A stretch of DNA of 64,000 nt. Source: Desulfosarcina alkanivorans. GTDB taxonomy: Bacteria > Desulfobacterota > Desulfobacteria > Desulfobacterales > Desulfosarcinaceae. Positions 63,356 through 64,000 of the stretch are shown here, in pieces. The stretch covers positions 1,054,001 through 1,118,000 of the forward strand of contig NZ_AP021874.1 of NCBI RefSeq assembly GCF_009688945.1, written 5' to 3'. Numbering within the stretch: position 1 is the first letter of the stretch; each line of letters begins with the position of its first letter. Under the pieces are notes generated by a model. That model saw only the letters and a program-made list of their open reading frames with translations. It ran no database searches and was not told the DNA's origin. Both the position numbers and the translations under genes were made by a program.

Positions 63356-63483
63356 GGTCTTCCTTTGTGTTCGTCCGAAAACGAGATTTCTGGAGCCAAA
63401 TCAGGGCTTGTGAAAAAAACTATCGTAGACGAAATGATCAAACTGGATATCGGGCAAAATTTCCATTTCTGATCGGGGCGCCC

Positions 63484-64000
63484 CTATGGTCGTTGCCCGT
63501 AGCTCGTTTCAATCCAGTTCTGATAGGCAACGCTGGTGACGTTTTTCACCCATTGTGCGTTGTCCAGGTACCACTGAACAGTTTTTCGGATCCCGGTTTC
63601 AAATGTTTCCTCGGGCGCCCATCCGATCTCGTCGGTAATCTTCGATGCGTCGATGGCGTATCGCTGATCGTGCCCGGGCCGGTCCTTGACAAAGGTGATC
63701 AGGGTGTCATGGCGCCGTAGATCAGCAAAGGGCAATATGTCGTCCAGAATGGCGCACACGGTAAGGATTACCTCCAGATTGGTTTTTTCGCTGTTTCCGC
63801 CGACGTTGTATACCGCACCGGGTCGCCCCTTATCCATGACGGCCATGATCGCCCGGCAATGATCGGTCACAAAAAGCCAGTCGCGGATGTTGAGGCCGTC
63901 GCCGTATACCGGAATCGGCTTTCCCTGCAATGCATGGTGAACGACCAGGGGGATGAGTTTTTCCGGAAATTGCCAGGGCCCATAGTTGTTGGAGCAATTG
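63484..64000 (-). CDS. rfbB: dTDP-glucose 4,6-dehydratase, C-terminal part (runs off the window)
   Basis: The frame is open from the right edge ([20 protein letters not shown]) through [34 protein letters not shown] and [19 protein letters not shown] to the stop at 63484. These are the C-terminal marks of RfbB, an extended SDR that makes dTDP-4-keto-6-deoxyglucose. The visible part is intact. The N-terminal NAD-binding region lies outside the window. Confidence 0.93.
   Translation of the reverse strand, partial: NCSNNYGPWQFPEKLIPLVVHHALQGKPIPVYGDGLNIRDWLFVTDHCRAIMAVMDKGRPGAVYNVGGNSEKTNLEVILTVCAILDDILPFADLRRHDTLITFVKDRPGHDQRYAIDASKITDEIGWAPEETFETGIRKTVQWYLDNAQWVKNVTSVAYQNWIETSYGQRP

Noticed and set aside
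1..64000. tRNA, rRNA or riboswitch genes
   Set aside because: I saw no cloverleaf-like or rRNA-like sequence and no recognisable riboswitch core in the intergenic regions. A covariance-model search could still find a small RNA.

Overview
The window looks like a chromosomal segment of a mesophilic Desulfobacterota (deltaproteobacterial) bacterium, probably a Desulfosarcina-like member of the Desulfobacterales. This rests on gene content and order (xseA-xseB-ispA-dxs-tlyA, an EF-G-like paralogue, a WecA-type transferase fused to a CapD-like Rossmann domain, a very IS-rich polysaccharide locus) and not on a marker gene, so it is an inference. GC content is high in the left 16 kb and clearly lower in much of the polysaccharide region, which suggests repeated transfer.

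Layout. 1-13 kb: housekeeping. The end of a probable SPL-family radical SAM gene, a secreted thermonuclease, an EF-G-like GTPase, then the leftward isoprenoid/DNA-repair operon xseA-xseB-ispA-dxs-tlyA, a Bax-inhibitor-1 family membrane protein, glmM and a beta-helix protein. A 7-bp tandem repeat lies next to glmM and a 106-bp palindromic repeat lies upstream of it. 12.9-13.6 kb: an intact HepT/MntA-type toxin-antitoxin pair. 13.6-28.4 kb: a leftward polysaccharide cluster of Wzx/Wzy style (initiating transferase, epimerase, AsnB, ligase/polymerase, pyruvyltransferase, FrhB-like protein, flippase, two glycosyltransferases, gmd). 28.4-37.5 kb: an insertion-sequence island (two IS4 copies, ISL3, IS701, an IS200 remnant, IS1380) with one glycosyltransferase stranded inside. 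37.6-47.7 kb: gmd/fcl (GDP-L-fucose), glycosyltransferases, large membrane proteins, a methyltransferase and a dead IS1595. 47.7-49.7 kb: a third IS4 copy carrying a dead IS5-type element. 49.9-61.5 kb: an ABC-transporter-type O-antigen module (wzm, wzt with a C-terminal sugar-binding-like domain, four glycosyltransferase domains in three proteins, three methyltransferases). 61.5-64 kb: a decaying dTDP-sugar operon (rfbB, broken rfbA, rfbC stub) interrupted by a broken HEPN/MNT pair and a hairpin like an IS200/IS605 end.

The most interesting object is the protein at 56858-58441. It is a methyltransferase whose C-terminal third is a coiled coil built from five near-identical 38-residue tandem repeats plus a partial sixth (114-bp DNA repeats). 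It sits in the same gene string as a Wzt with a C-terminal domain. This is the arrangement expected for a chain-terminating enzyme with a molecular ruler (compare WbdD of E. coli O9a), with the ruler encoded by a tandem repeat that could change length. Other notable points are three copies of one internally deleted, frameshifted IS4 element, each with its own 9-bp target duplication; an IS701 transposase split at an A8 tract; and the combination of Wzx/Wzy-style and Wzm/Wzt-style genes in a single locus.

Nearly all genes from 970 to the right end are on the minus strand. The polysaccharide genes are therefore read from right to left, and the IS elements cut what was probably one long transcription unit into pieces.
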